Made by a program: the position numbers and the translations under genes. From Takifugu bimaculatus (lineage: Eukaryota > Chordata > Actinopteri > Tetraodontiformes > Tetraodontidae), in assembly GCA_004026145.2 (NCBI GenBank), contig CP034975.1, positions 12,551,582-12,615,581 on the forward strand: DNA of 64,000 bases, read 5' to 3'. Numbering within the stretch: position 1 is the stretch's first letter; each line of letters starts with the position of its first letter. Of this stretch, positions 50,988 through 62,555 are shown one piece after another. The notes beneath the pieces were generated by a model. It worked only from the letters and a program-made list of their open reading frames with translations, did no database searches and was not told the origin of the DNA.

Positions 50988-51126
50988 GCATCAGCAAGTG
51001 AAGATCTGCATTCTGTGGATCTGACCTCGGACACACGGTGAGTTCACGTCTGTCTCCCCTCAGCTGATGTCCTTTTTGTTCATATCATCTAATCAAATGT
51101 TCTTCACATTTCCAGACTCTGTCAGA

Positions 51127-51757
51127 ATGTACGGCCACAACCAAGGTACAAAGGAAACACTTTTGTCAACCAAAAAAATGAGTGCATGTGTCAAATTATG
51201 GACGGCTTGATCTCTCTTTCCTCTCTCTGTTCAGGAAACCAATATCCAGGTTATCCAAACCAGCCGCCAGGTGCAGGATACCCTGCGTATCCTCCAGGAG
51301 CTGCTCCTCCAGCAACCTGCCCCCCTCCAATGCCTGGGTGCCCACAGGGTCCTGGCTGTGGCCAGGGCCATGGGCACGGGCATGGTCACGAGCACGGACA
51401 TGGACACGGGCATGGACACGGGCATGGACATGGGCATGAGCAGGGTCCTTGCTGTGGCCAGGGCCATGGACAAGGGCATAAACACGGGCATGGACACAAG
51501 AAGCACAAGCATAAGCTTGGTCACAAACATGCCCATTGTCACAAGAAAGGGAAAAATAGTCACGAGGTAAGAAAATGTTCCTCAGATAAGATGGGCTGCC
51601 TGCTCAGAATCCAGTTTCTCTTGTAATTTTTTGGTTTGTGTGTTTTATATTTGACTATGTCTCTAACAAAAGCCTGGTTTGTAATTTGTTGTGTTGTGTC
51701 TTTTTTTCTCTCTCGCTTTAGTCCTCCAGCAGCTCCTGCAGCAGCGACTCTGATTAG
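51127..51757 (+). CDS. Histidine-rich PRR13-like protein 2, intact
   Basis: Coding pieces are 51127..51145, 51235..51566 and 51722..51757 (128 residues); exon 2 begins at 51116 after a non-coding first exon. The N-terminus MYGHNQGNQYPGYPNQPPG leads into Pro/Gly/Ala repeats and a Cys cluster (CPPPMPGCPQGPGCGQ). A long GHGHGH tract with GHEH variants follows, then a Lys/His segment (HKKHKHKLGHKHAHCHKKG), and the protein ends with the separate-exon tail SSSSSCSSDSD-stop. No signal peptide is seen, so it is probably intracellular. The Pro-rich start plus Lys/His and Ser-Asp end is the architecture of PRR13, which is why I call it PRR13-like. The His tract could bind Zn, Cu or Ni. AATAAA at 51851 marks the 3' end. 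Confidence 0.82.
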
Positions 51758-52280
51758 ATGTAGAAGACTTGTAACATCTTCTTCACATGAAATCCCTGGC
51801 TTTAAATGCAATTTTAAATGTTATGGTTTTCTTACCAGAATCAGAATTTAAATAAATAAAACCACTGGGACAAATTACCAATATGTTTTCATTTGTGCTT
51901 CCTGAACGTGCTTGCTTTCATGTTTTTGTGTTAAATTTTCAGTAGAACTGCCCAACAAAGTCCTATTTTGATATTCAGCCTTGTCAATAGTGCACTTCAT
52001 GGCTATAAAAATTGCTGGATCATGTACCAGCTCCATTACTTAAGAGGCATAATAACAGTAAAGATCCATCCAGCACTTACCGTAAGATAAGATCATTCAT
52101 TTTATCTTTATTTAATCAGAGAACATTAATTTAGGACCTTTGCTCAGCACTCTGTCCCCACACCACTCCTGAATAAATTCTTTCTTTTGTAAATATAATG
52201 TTACATGTTGGGCATATGTTCAGCTAACACCAAACCACAACAGTAAAAATGTAGCAATAAATCAAAGTTTCTTTGGTTTG

Positions 52281-52329
<49 letters not shown>

Positions 52330-52518
52330 TTATGACGCATTTTTTCCAGTGCAGCTTTACTAGTTCATAAGGGTGTGTGTCCATATCATAAACTCTGCCC
52401 ACTTTAACGGCATGCTAAAGATCACACACACGCACACACGTACACACACACACACACACATACATACACACACACACACACACACACGATGGGATGGATC
52501 AGGAAGTGATCTGGTGCT

Positions 52519-52524
52519 TATAAA
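52519..52524 (+). promoter_or_regulatory. TATA box of histidine-rich gene 3
   Basis: TATAAA in the same position relative to the non-coding exon (ending 52574) as in gene 2, so the duplicated copy keeps its promoter. Confidence 0.65.
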
Positions 52525-52663
52525 GCATCAGCAAGTGAAGATCTGCATTCTGTGGATCTGACCTCGGACACACGGTGAGTTCACGTCTGTCTCCCCTCAG
52601 CTGATGTCCTTTTTGTTCATATCATCTAATCAAATGTTCTTCACATTTCCAGACTCTGTCAGA

Positions 52664-53360
52664 ATGTACGGCCACAACCAAGGTACAAAGGAAACACTTT
52701 TGTCAACAAAAAAAATGAGTGCATGTGTCAAATTATGGACGCCTTGATCTCTCTTTCCTCTCTCTGTTCAGGAAACCAATATCCAGGTTATCCAAACCAG
52801 CCGCCAGGTGCAGGATACCCTGCGTATCCTCCAGGAGCTGCTCCTCCAGCAACCTGCCCCCCTCCAATGCATGGGTGCCCACAGGGTCCTGGCTGTGGCC
52901 AGGGCCATGGGCACGGGCATGGTCACGAGCACGGACATGGACACGGGCATGGTCATGACCACGGACATGGACACTGGCATGGATATGGACATGGGCATGG
53001 ACACAGGCATGGATATGGACATGGGCATGGACACAGGCATGGACATGGGCATTAGCAGGGTCCTTGCTGTGGCCAGGGCCATGGACACGGGCATGGACAC
53101 AAGAAGCACAAGCATAAGCTTGGTCACAAACATGCCCATTGTCACAAGAAAGGGAAAAATAGTCACAAGGTAAGAAAATGTTCCTCAGATAAGATGGGCT
53201 GCCTGCTCAGAATCCAGTTTCTCTTGTAATTTTTTGGTTTGTGTGTTTTATATTTGACTATGTCTCTAACAAAAGCCTGGTTTGTAACTTGTTGTGTTGT
53301 GTCTTTTTTTCTCTCTTGCTTTAGTCCTCCAGCAGCTCCTGCAGCAGCGACTCTGATTAG
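52664..53360 (+). pseudogene. Histidine-rich PRR13-like gene 3, premature TAG
   Basis: The exons correspond to gene 2: 52664..52682, 52772..53169 and 53325..53360. The frame is open to an in-frame TAG at 53053-53055, where gene 2 has GAG, so the encoded protein is about 100 residues and lacks the Lys/His segment and the Ser-Asp tail. Downstream of the stop the frame is otherwise intact to the normal terminator. The main exon is 66 bases longer than in gene 2, from extra units coding GYGHGHGHRH-type repeats. It may be an early pseudogene or an expressed truncated form; the stop lies before the last intron, so nonsense-mediated decay is expected. AATAAA follows at 53454. Confidence 0.75.
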
Positions 53361-53699
53361 ATGTAGAAGACTTGTAACATCTTCTTCACATGAAATCCCT
53401 GGCTTTAAATGCAATTTTAAATGTTATGGTTTTCTTACCAGAATCAGAATTTAAATAAATAAAAGCACTGGGACAAATTACCAATATGTTTTCATTTGTG
53501 CTTCCTATCTGAACGTGCTTGCTTTCATGTTTTTGTGTTAAATTTTCAGTAGAACTGCCCAACAAAGTCCTATTTTGATATTCAGCCTTGTCAATAGTGC
53601 ACTTCATGGCTATAAAAATTGCTGGATCATGTACCAGCTCTATTACTTAAGAGGCATAATAACAGTAAAGATCCAGCACTTACCGTAAGATAAGATAAA

Positions 53700-53980
53700 G
53701 TTTTATTATCCTCTGAGTGTAAATGCAGTAGTCACAGCAACAGAACATAACAAAACTGCATACACATTAAAAAAAAAGTTTAGAAACAAAACTCCATGCA
53801 AAATTAACCATTGACACTTAACAAATACAAGGCACAGGCAGTGTGAGTGGATTATACACATTATAGTTTTTCAGTTTTAATCAATATGCATATGATTTTA
53901 TTTTAGTTTAATATCTTACGGTTTAATATCTAATATTCACAGATTTGAGTGAAATTACCTAATATAAGCGCTAGGTGACA
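53700..53980. other. Spacer between histidine-rich cluster and HIBCH
   Basis: AT-rich sequence; no gene or repeat family recognised. Confidence 0.5.
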
Positions 53981-53983
53981 GTG

Positions 53984-54058
53984 TCGCGAGAATGCAACAG
54001 GCACAGACTCTTCCTCTGTGGTGCCTACGCCTTGATGACGTCACGGCCACTGGCCAAT
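53984..54058 (+). promoter_or_regulatory. HIBCH promoter: TCGCGAGA, CRE and CCAAT
   Basis: TCGCGAGA at 53984-53991 is most of the TCTCGCGAGA promoter motif. A full CRE palindrome, TGACGTCA, lies at 54036-54043, and CCAAT at 54054-54058. They precede the HIBCH start codon by about 100-180 bases, a usual distance for a TATA-less promoter. Confidence 0.65.
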
Positions 54059-54163
54059 CACAGAGAACCTTGCCTCCCATCCAGGAAGTAGGCGCAAACG
54101 TCCTGCAACCCAGAACTGTCTCTCCAGAGCAGGCAAAGATCTGGGTGAAAGTCAGCCAGAATC

Positions 54164-56727
54164 ATGTCTTTTATAGTTTTAACGCCGAAGTACAGGTACG
54201 TGGAGACAGTCGGGGTGTTGTAACGACTTTAATACCCCAACAGCCCAACGGTGATGTCTTTATTCAGCATCCTGTTATTTGTCAGACGTGGTAGGAAAAA
54301 CTCTGCTTTAAGTGCGCTACATGGATGCTAGCAATGGTGTAAATGCATGACATGTGATTAGGTTGTGACAGGGGGTGTATATATTTATATATAATGTCGG
54401 TTTAAATCCTGGGTGGCACAAATATCAGCGAATTGCTTCCAGACCTGTTGCACTTTTCTGCTTTGCTCTTCCCCCAGACTGAGCTCTCTCTGCAGGCTGC
54501 AGCGAATTCACTCCCACATGGTGAGCAAATGCTATCGTCTGTGGGTCTTATTGAAAGGTCTGACAAACATTAGTTTGTTCATTAAAATGTTTACATCTTG
54601 GGTTCTTTTCTACTGTGGTCTTTCTGATTTTGTTTTTTAGCTGAACATTTTCATTTCGTGCGTGGAGGCAAATGTCACGACCCAAGTTTATTAACTTTCT
54701 TCTTCAGTCTAACTGTTCTGTTGTCTTTATTTGAACTCAGATGTCAAGTCGGGCAGAACCAGAAGTTCTTCTGGAGAAAGTGGGTTGTGCGGGTGTGATC
54801 ACCCTAAACAGACCGAAATTCCTAAATGCCCTGACTCTGAACATGACCCGTCAAATCTACCCTCAGCTCAAGGTACCAGAACATCCAGCTTAAACAAAAA
54901 AAATTCTATCAGTGAATAGAGTAACTTATAAGTGCATTATATTCTTGCTAAGTGTGAAATCAATGGACCCAAAGTCTATTTTGTTTAAAGCATCATCAGG
55001 TTTTGGTACATTAATGTAATGAGTTCATTCAGATAGTGAGTTCTTTCAAATTTCTTCTTATTTTCTTTTAGAAATGGGAAGATGACCAAGAAGCTGCTAT
55101 TGTGATAATCAGAGGAGCGGGAGGGAAAGCCTTTTGTGCTGGTGGAGACATCAGAGGTGAGCAACCTCCACCCGTTCAGCGGTGTAGCTTCTGTCCTGTC
55201 TGCTCCCCCCTGTGGATGCGCTGCTCTCTAAAATGCATCTAAGCCACGCAGCAACGATCGCTCCGCACGCACACGTTGAGAAAAGCTGCTCCACATTTTC
55301 TATAAAATGTGTGACGCCGTCCTCTTTAGTCATCGTTGTGTTTTTCCTTCTAGCGGTAACAGAAGCAGGGAAAGCAGGAGACGCTCTCTCGGAGGATTTT
55401 TTCCGTGAGGAATACATCCTCAACAACGCAATCGGTATTAAAATATCCAAACCTTTTCTGCTTCTACCATCATCTGTTTTTACCAATTTGGCCTCAATTT
55501 TTGTCTTCTTTTTTTTTTTCAGGAGCCTACAAAAAACCCTATATAGCCCTAATTGATGGAATAACAATGGGAGGAGTGAGTATATTTATTATGTATTGCA
55601 AGCCATTAAAAGCACATACTTTTAAGGATTTTTAATAAATGATTAATGAGAATTTTTACACCAATAACCAGCTTTGTGGCAACTCTAACGTTTCACTCTA
55701 AATGTGACCCCTGTGGGTGCATCATGCAATGCGCATGTTGTCCTGCAGGGGTCAGTAGTGACGCGCGTATTGTTGCCAGGGGCAAAGGAAGCAACATAAA
55801 ATGACAAAGCTGCTGCTGCTGCTGCTTCCTCTGTTTTCCACTCCTGGTTTTATTTCGCCCGGTAATTCAATCAGCATGACGCCGCAATTATTATTGTTTT
55901 CAAGCGGCCTTGATTTGAACCGCTTTTATTGCAAAGGTCCTTAATTCATTATTGCTTTGTGACTCTGGTTTTCAGACAGCAACTGTGGGTTTTTAATGCA
56001 TTCTGTTGTGTTAGCTTTACATGACCTTGACAGGGATTTTACCCCATCCAGCCTCCCACTCCTCCACTCTGGTATGTGCAGAAGCTGTTTGCATGCTGTA
56101 GAAATCTGTTGCTGGTTGGTGTTTCTGTGCTCTGCTTAGGGGAGGGATTATCTGGGAAGGTTATTTTTCGGGGTGTCATTGTGAGGTGAAGAGACCGTCG
56201 GCATTTTATCGCATCCAGATGCTGACAATTCAGAGTTTTTCAAACTTAATTTCCGATGATGCGGTTTTCAGCCCTTCTCCTCCTGGAGGTGGGTCAGAAT
56301 GTTGGTCCTGACCGGGGTTCTGCTGTAGACCTGTTGGAGGCCACACAGATGCTCCACAATCGTCCTGTCAGAGACTTGATGGTAGGAAGAGTTGAAAGAC
56401 CAATAACCTCCACTCTGAGTGTCCAAAGGGGCTGAATCCTAGAAGCTGTGAACCAAAACAGCCTCTTGCTGGTGAGGATGTTCCGTTGTTGGTTCAGGCT
56501 GTGTTGGTCAGGACACCACCCACCCGACAGGCGGACGCGATCATTTGTCAGAACAAAACAGGAAAAAAAAAAAAAAGAAGATGCGTGCTAATGGAAACAC
56601 AGGGAAGGGCTAAGTGCTGTGGTCTGATGTGTGCAACACTGTCTGTCTGCTGTGGTCACTTCCAGTTAGCGTCCCATTTTGAAACCATTAAAACCTGAAT
56701 TTGCAAATATTTAACTGTTATTGCGCT

Positions 56728-56822
<95 letters not shown>

Positions 56823-59800
56823 ACACCCAGCTGCTGCTGGAGGACAGGAACGTTGATATAAACCATCCTCAGGGTGATCTGTGTGTGTGTGTGTGTGTGA
56901 GAAAACAGACTAGTTCTATATATGGAAAAGTGGGTCCCCTGCTCCAGGATCAACCCTCCCTCGTCAGAACATTTCTGCTGGAGCTGGTGATGAAGAACCT
57001 CCAGGGAGCAAGGTTGTGATGTCAGCAGGTCAAAGAAGGCACGACGACAGCTTGTGGCTGTTTGCATCCCTCACGCGCACGTCCTTGCAGTTGGATTCTG
57101 GGAAAGCTGCTTTTGCCTTGAGTCGACAATGAATAAACACTGTTGGATGAATGGATATTCCAGAAGGGAACACCAACCAGCAGGAGCCAGACTGGAACAG
57201 CAGGGAACCAGGTCTGGGAACCTGCAGGGGGATTAATGCCACCCAAACACGTCCCAGGCAGGGCTACAGCCGCTCGGGGGCAGGAGGGGCAGGAGGGGCA
57301 GCAGGGGCAGCAGGGGCAGGACCTATAAAGGCAAAGCTGTGTTGGTGAACACCTGAAAATGATGCTTGGATAATATGAGGAGCCGTTAGCCTGCAGAGAT
57401 GCTTCATGGAGGTCATAGAGATCCTTTATGGAGGCCATAGAGATCCTTTATGGAGGCCATAGAGATCCTTCATGGAGGCCATAGAGATCCTTTATGGAGG
57501 TCATAAGAGGCTCAGCTAGCTTCTACGTGTTCTTCTACACGTCTGTAAAGTCGTGGGCGTGTTTGTGGTGGAACCGGAGACGAACGTCCCGGCTCTGCAC
57601 AACCTGCCGCTGTGTCAATATTTGGCTTTCCCGCAGTAACACAAACATCGGAGGACTTTGCGCGGCGCCGAAGCCTCTGGGCTGTAAATTTCCTGCGCCG
57701 CGAACACTCTCACATTTCCATTGTTTACCCGAGGAGCAGGAGACGTGTTCTTATACGGCGTCCGACGAGCCGCCGCTGCGTTCCGCTACTTTTATGGCGA
57801 GAGACACGTCAGCCGGAGGGTTGTTTAAACAGTTTGGTTGGAAATCTTCCACCTTTTCTGCTGCTGACTTTGTTTCTGCACTTTGGAGGAAACGTGTAAA
57901 AGGTTCGTTTGTCTTGGGTTTACGTGACTCATCCTGCGGCTATTAATAGACCAGGACGAGAGGAGCTCAAAACTCACCTCTGAAGCGCTCCGAATGTACA
58001 GCAGGAAACATGTTTCAAACTGTTCAGTGGGCTGTTGTTGAGCCTCTCCCGGTTGTGGGACAGGCCCAACTTTCACCCAGGTGCATTGTGGGAGATTTGG
58101 GTGCAGCGGCGAGCGGTCTGACCCGTTCCCCAGAATATATGAGGGCAGATGTCTGATTAAAAGGAGTAAATCTCAGGTCAGTCGCTCACGTCTCACAGAA
58201 CAGGGTAATAAATCTCCCCCTGGGGACGGCGCGATGACATCACGGCGCCGCTGATCAATAGCAGCGTTTGTCTGCTTCTCATTCAACATGTGGAGGGTTT
58301 TAAAGAGCGTTACCGTGGCGACGCCCTCCTCGGATTTTAGGAGTAAGAACAAATCTGTTTCTGAGTTCAGCGGCGTTTGTGGTGCGCGCTCCCCCGTCAG
58401 CGTGCACTCGCACTTTTACTCATATAGGATGGTGATGGTGTTGCCATGGTAACCCAATCCTACATATGTAAAGAGGTGCTTGACAACATGTGGCCTCTGT
58501 CACTGCTGGAGGACACACACACACACACACACACACACCTCTGCAGCAGTGACAGACAGACAATTTCCTCCATCAGTTTTCTCACCTTGACTTCCCTCCC
58601 CAGAGCTAAAGTCCTGATTCCCCCCCCCACCCCCCCACCCCCCGTCTGCAGGGCGTGGGCCTATCGGTGCACGGGAGGTTCCGAGTGGCCACGGAGAAGA
58701 CGCTGTTCGCCATGCCGGAGACCGCCATCGGTGAGACCTTCCAGCTGTTCTTGTTCCGCCAGTAGGGGGCTGGGGGCGACTGTGGCCGGCCCAGTTCAGC
58801 CAGGGTGGATCTTCCAGACCATAAATTATGTAGGAGCAGGGATGCGTGTTGCTGGCCTCGTTACAGCCTCGTCACAGCCCGTGCACGTGACGACCCAGTG
58901 TGAAACGGCAGCGCACGGAGACACCAGGACAGCTGAGTCCTGAGGTGAAGTCAGGAAAATTCCCTTAATTCCAGCCCTGCGGAGCGCGAAGGAGATGCCG
59001 ATAATGTCAGAATAAGTGCTCGCGCACGCCCGCGAGGGCACGTGCACGTTTATCTGAAGCTCGGCCGCAACTTTCCCACAGGAACTCTCGTGTTGTAGCT
59101 TCAGGGAGGACGGTAAATAAAAGCAGTCATCCGGCAGCAGATGAGGGATGTGTGTGTTTTAAAGGGCTCCACATCCACTGGACAAAATGGCCGCTCGGCT
59201 CCACCACACGTGCACGCCCCATCCAGCATTTAAGGGTTTCGGGGCTGCTTCCTCTACTGTAATTGGCCTCGCGCCACAGCGCTAAGCTATCGTTTGCTCT
59301 TTAGCTAATTGACTTCAGGGGAGCAGATGGCCTCCTCCTGAGGCTCCGGAGAGATTAATAAGAGTCTGGAACGACTGAGGAGTCACAGCTGACGTGGACC
59401 GAGCAGCTCGTCCACGCTCGGGTTGATTATCAGAGCTCCGGACCGGTTAATTATGCAAGCCTATCGATTGTTTGTTTGTTGTGACAGGAAGAGAATCTTG
59501 TTAGTCTCTTCTCCTCCTGCAGATGTGCGCTCATAAAAACTCAGCAGGAGGATATTTATTGACCCTCATGTTCAGCCTGGTTACCGTCATGTTTTAATCG
59601 TTCTGAATCCTGGCAGCAGATGTCCAGTATGACCAGTACGACCAGTTTAGTCTCACTGCTCTGAAAGGAATCGGCTGCTGCAGAAGACAGGAAGTTGTGA
59701 GGAGCGATGAGAGCTGGCGCGTTGATGTATGAGGGTGAAGCCAGAGTTATTCCAGAGGACATCCTGAAGTGTTTCATCATGTTTTTCCACAGCTGGTTAA

Positions 59801-62187
59801 TCTCCTGCTGCTCAGATGGAAAAGGTGCGAGCTGTTTGTCCTTCCCTTCATCACGTGATCAGGGATTCCCCGCCCCCCCCACACAACCCTCCCTGTAATT
59901 TATTAATGGCATCCTGTCTCTACCCCCACCTCAAAGACCACCAAATGGCAGCTTTTGCTCTTGAAATAAGGGGTCAAAGAGGAGTGTGTGTGTGTGTGGG
60001 GGGGCTCATCTGGAGATTAACGTCATGTAAATTATCCAAATATTCAAGGAACAGCCAGATGACTTCAGTTGTGACGTAACATTGACATTTTCCAGCTGTA
60101 ACGTTCAGTAAACGTGACATTTGTACGAGACGGCAGAAGGTCTGGAGGGACGTGCTAACACGTTAGCCTTTAGCTTGTGTCCCAGCAGAACACTGCAACT
60201 GTATTGTGTGTTTTAAACCGTAACCCCCCCCCCCCCCCCAAACAGACACGTATCCACACACTTGCGCTGTCACGTTAAGGTTAACTCCTCCTGTGGTCAG
60301 ATTAACAGATTAAACCCGACCCTGCTAGCATACTGAACAACAGCCATAAGCTGCCACATTTATGATATTACATCTTCAGCTGTAAATCAGGTCAGCCGCC
60401 CTAATCCCCCCCCCTTCCCCCACGTCCCCACACAAAGGCTGTAAAGATGTCAGAAATCCAACTGTGTCCAACGGAATCTCATTTTTCCCTCACTGTCTAA
60501 TCACCGGAATGAAACTGAAGCGTTGGGACACACAGATCTGTGTTAGCTGCTGTAGCTAATCACCATTAGCCTGGATGCTAATGGAACTTTCATCTGGAGT
60601 CCGTTCTTTTTTTCCCCCGATTGTTTTAAGGAGAAACCAAAATGATGATAAAATTTGTTTGATAGTTGACTGTGTTTATGTTCTTGGCAGGTCTTTTTCC
60701 TGATGTGGGAGGCGGCTATTTTCTGCCAAGGCTGCAGGGGAAGCTGGGACTCTTTCTGGCCTTGACGGGCTTCCGTCTGAAAGGACGTGACGTGCAGCGG
60801 GTCGGCGTCGCCACACACTTTGTAGAGTCCAAGCACGTACGTTGGCTTTAAAGAAGTTAACCGCTGGGTTTAATTCCAGCTGGGGTCTTTAAGAACCCGC
60901 TGATGACGTGGGAGCTGGAGATTTTTCATCAACCACACGGTGCTGGATCAGGTCGCGGGTCACGTGGAACAGAAGGATTAGGAGCCGATGACGCCCGGTT
61001 CTTTATCTGAACCAGCCCAGAGTCTCTGGTTTCATCACCAATCTCTGAATGTGATGACTCCCACAGATCCCAGACCTGGAGAAGGAGCTGGTGGACCTGA
61101 AGTCCCCGTCCGCTGAAGACGTCTCTAACGTTCTGCAGTCGTACCAGAACCAGGTCTGAACCTTCAGGTGTTGCTCCCCTCACTGTCCCGTTCCAACCTC
61201 CCGTCTGCCTGCAGAGCTCTCTGGACTCGGAGAAGCCGTTTGTCTTGGAGAAACACCTGTCAGACATCAACAGGTAGGTCCATAACTGATGCGGGGCGTT
61301 TGGGCTCCAGTGTCTCCAGTAATAACATGGTGCGTTTTCACGTCCCCCCCGCAGGCTGTTCAGCTCCAGCAGCGTAGAGGGCATCGTGCAGAACCTGAAG
61401 GCCGACGACTCGTCGTTTGCCAAGAAACAAGCGGAGGTCTGAGCAGAATGAGATTCATTTTAATAAGATTCATTGCTGGCTCCGCCCACCCCATCCAACA
61501 TCAGATTAAGCCCCTCCTCCTCCTCCTCCTCACAGCGATTGTGCTGCAGGGTTAAGAAGGGCTCAACGTCACGGTCCACTCCCGTATTTGACGCATTTGT
61601 ACCCATGTTTCACCTTTATTTCCCAGACACTGTCCAAGATGTCCCCCACGTCCATGAAGATCACCTTCAGGCAGCTCCAGGCCGGAGCAACTCTGAGCCT
61701 GTCCGAAGTGTTGGTGATGGAGTATCGGCTGAGCCAGGCGTGCATGGTAAACACACGAATAAAAACAAGAACTCGGAGCCAAACCGCTGCCGACTCCATG
61801 TTTACAGCTCAGGACTAAGAGTGCATGCTAACACGTGTAGCGCGGTGGCTAAACTGTGAAAGGCAGAGTAGGACGAGCAGTTTTGGTCCTAGAAAACCAC
61901 GTAACCTTTAAGGAGACGTGGAAAAGGTCGTCTTCTCATGGTGTTTTCCTCTGGTTCCTGCAGAGGGGCTGTGATTTCTACGAGGGCGTTCGAGCCGGTG
62001 AGTAATAAAATGGCTCCACTCCTCAACCTAAAGTCATCTAACAGCTTTTCCACCTGCTTATCTTCCACAGTGTTGATAGACAAGGACCAGAGTCCCAAGT
62101 GGAACCCCCCCACGCTGGAGGAAGTGTACCCATCAGATGGTGGAGCAGAGCTTCTCCTCCCTGGGCCACAAAGACCTGACGTTCTAA
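54164..62187 (+). CDS. hibch: 3-hydroxyisobutyryl-CoA hydrolase, mitochondrial, 14 coding exons, one frame break
   Basis: Exons are 54164..54195, 54478..54520, 54741..54872, 55072..55156, 55354..55434, 55523..55575, 58652..58730, 60691..60836, 61067..61153, 61215..61273, 61355..61436, 61627..61746, 61964..61997 and 62071..62187, giving about 382 residues. HIBCH hydrolyses 3-hydroxyisobutyryl-CoA in valine breakdown. The first 25 residues (MSFIVLTPKYRLSSLCRLQR...) are basic without acids, as expected of a mitochondrial presequence. The crotonase fold shows GVITLNRPKFLNAL, GGKAFCAGGDIR (oxyanion region), MGGGVGLSVHG, and [20 protein letters not shown] with the catalytic Glu and Asp. The last exon has an extra T near 62127; without it the end reads VEQSFSSLGHKDLTF-stop, matching the family. 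A poly(A) signal is at 62528. Confidence 0.95.
56729..56820. repeat. GT microsatellite, about 46 units
   Basis: The longest perfect dinucleotide repeat of the window, in HIBCH intron 6. A second short GT tract follows at 56880-56899. Confidence 0.95.
57406..57506. repeat. 22-bp tandem repeat, about 4.5 copies
   Basis: Successive copies of a unit built on TATGGAGGCCATAGAGATCC, with T/C variants, lie in HIBCH intron 6. Confidence 0.85.
58731..60690 (+). other. HIBCH intron 7
   Basis: No exon is seen. It contains C runs at 60224-60239 and near 60406. Bases 59390-59480 are unique sequence with TTAATTATGC and ATCGATTG motifs and could be a regulatory element. Confidence 0.5.
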
Positions 62188-62555
62188 AGTCCCACCTCCA
62201 AAAACGCACCGCCGAGCCTTTGAGAGGACAGAGGAGTCGTGTCAGTGTTCGGCCCCCAGCTGCCCAGATGATTCATCTTCACACCTAGAATAGAAGCAGG
62301 AGCAAACTGTGTCACACCTGGAGAGGCTGCAGCCGTACAGGCGGCGGCGGCGGCGGCGCCGGAGGCACGTGGGGCGACTGCGAGCACGTTTCAGGCGGGT
62401 CTGTATTTTTAGAATTAATCCGAAGGAAAAGGTGCCGCTGTTGTTTTATCGGCGCGTCTGAAGTGACGTCGCCTCCTGAAATCGATGGTTGTGTGTTTTC
62501 TGAGACGCAGGTTCAGTTGGACGCTGCAATAAAGTGGAGCTGCTGACGTAGCCGT
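62188..62555 (+). other. HIBCH 3' UTR with CGG repeat and poly(A) signal
   Basis: About six GCG/CGG trinucleotides lie at 62340-62358. AATAAA at 62528-62533 ends the transcript, only about 25 bases before the minisatellite. Confidence 0.65.

Larger units (their letters stand above)
50551..52096 (+). repeat. Tandem duplication, unit 1 (1,546 bp)
   Basis: This unit begins at TCATTTTATC (50551). The same sequence restarts at 52097 and is followed almost base for base through the GA and CA microsatellites, TATA box, all exons and introns, and the 3' flank. It carries histidine-rich gene 2 with its promoter. Confidence 0.9.
52097..53692 (+). repeat. Tandem duplication, unit 2 (about 1,596 bp)
   Basis: Near-identical copy of 50551-52096. 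The differences I noticed are few base changes, different GA and CA tract lengths, a 66-base in-frame expansion of the His/Gly coding repeat and a GAG to TAG change. The repeat ends near 53692 at GTAAGATAAGAT. Confidence 0.88.
55576..58651 (+). other. HIBCH intron 6
   Basis: This 3.1-kb intron holds a 92-base GT microsatellite (56729-56820), a GGGGCAGGA-type short repeat (57278-57320), a 22-bp tandem repeat (57406-57506), a CA microsatellite (58512-58538) and a C-rich tract before the exon 7 acceptor. No other gene was recognised. Confidence 0.6.

Noticed and set aside
56711..57067. Poly-His/Thr and poly-Cys/Val open frames over the GT microsatellite
   Set aside because: They come from dinucleotide repeat translation inside a HIBCH intron.
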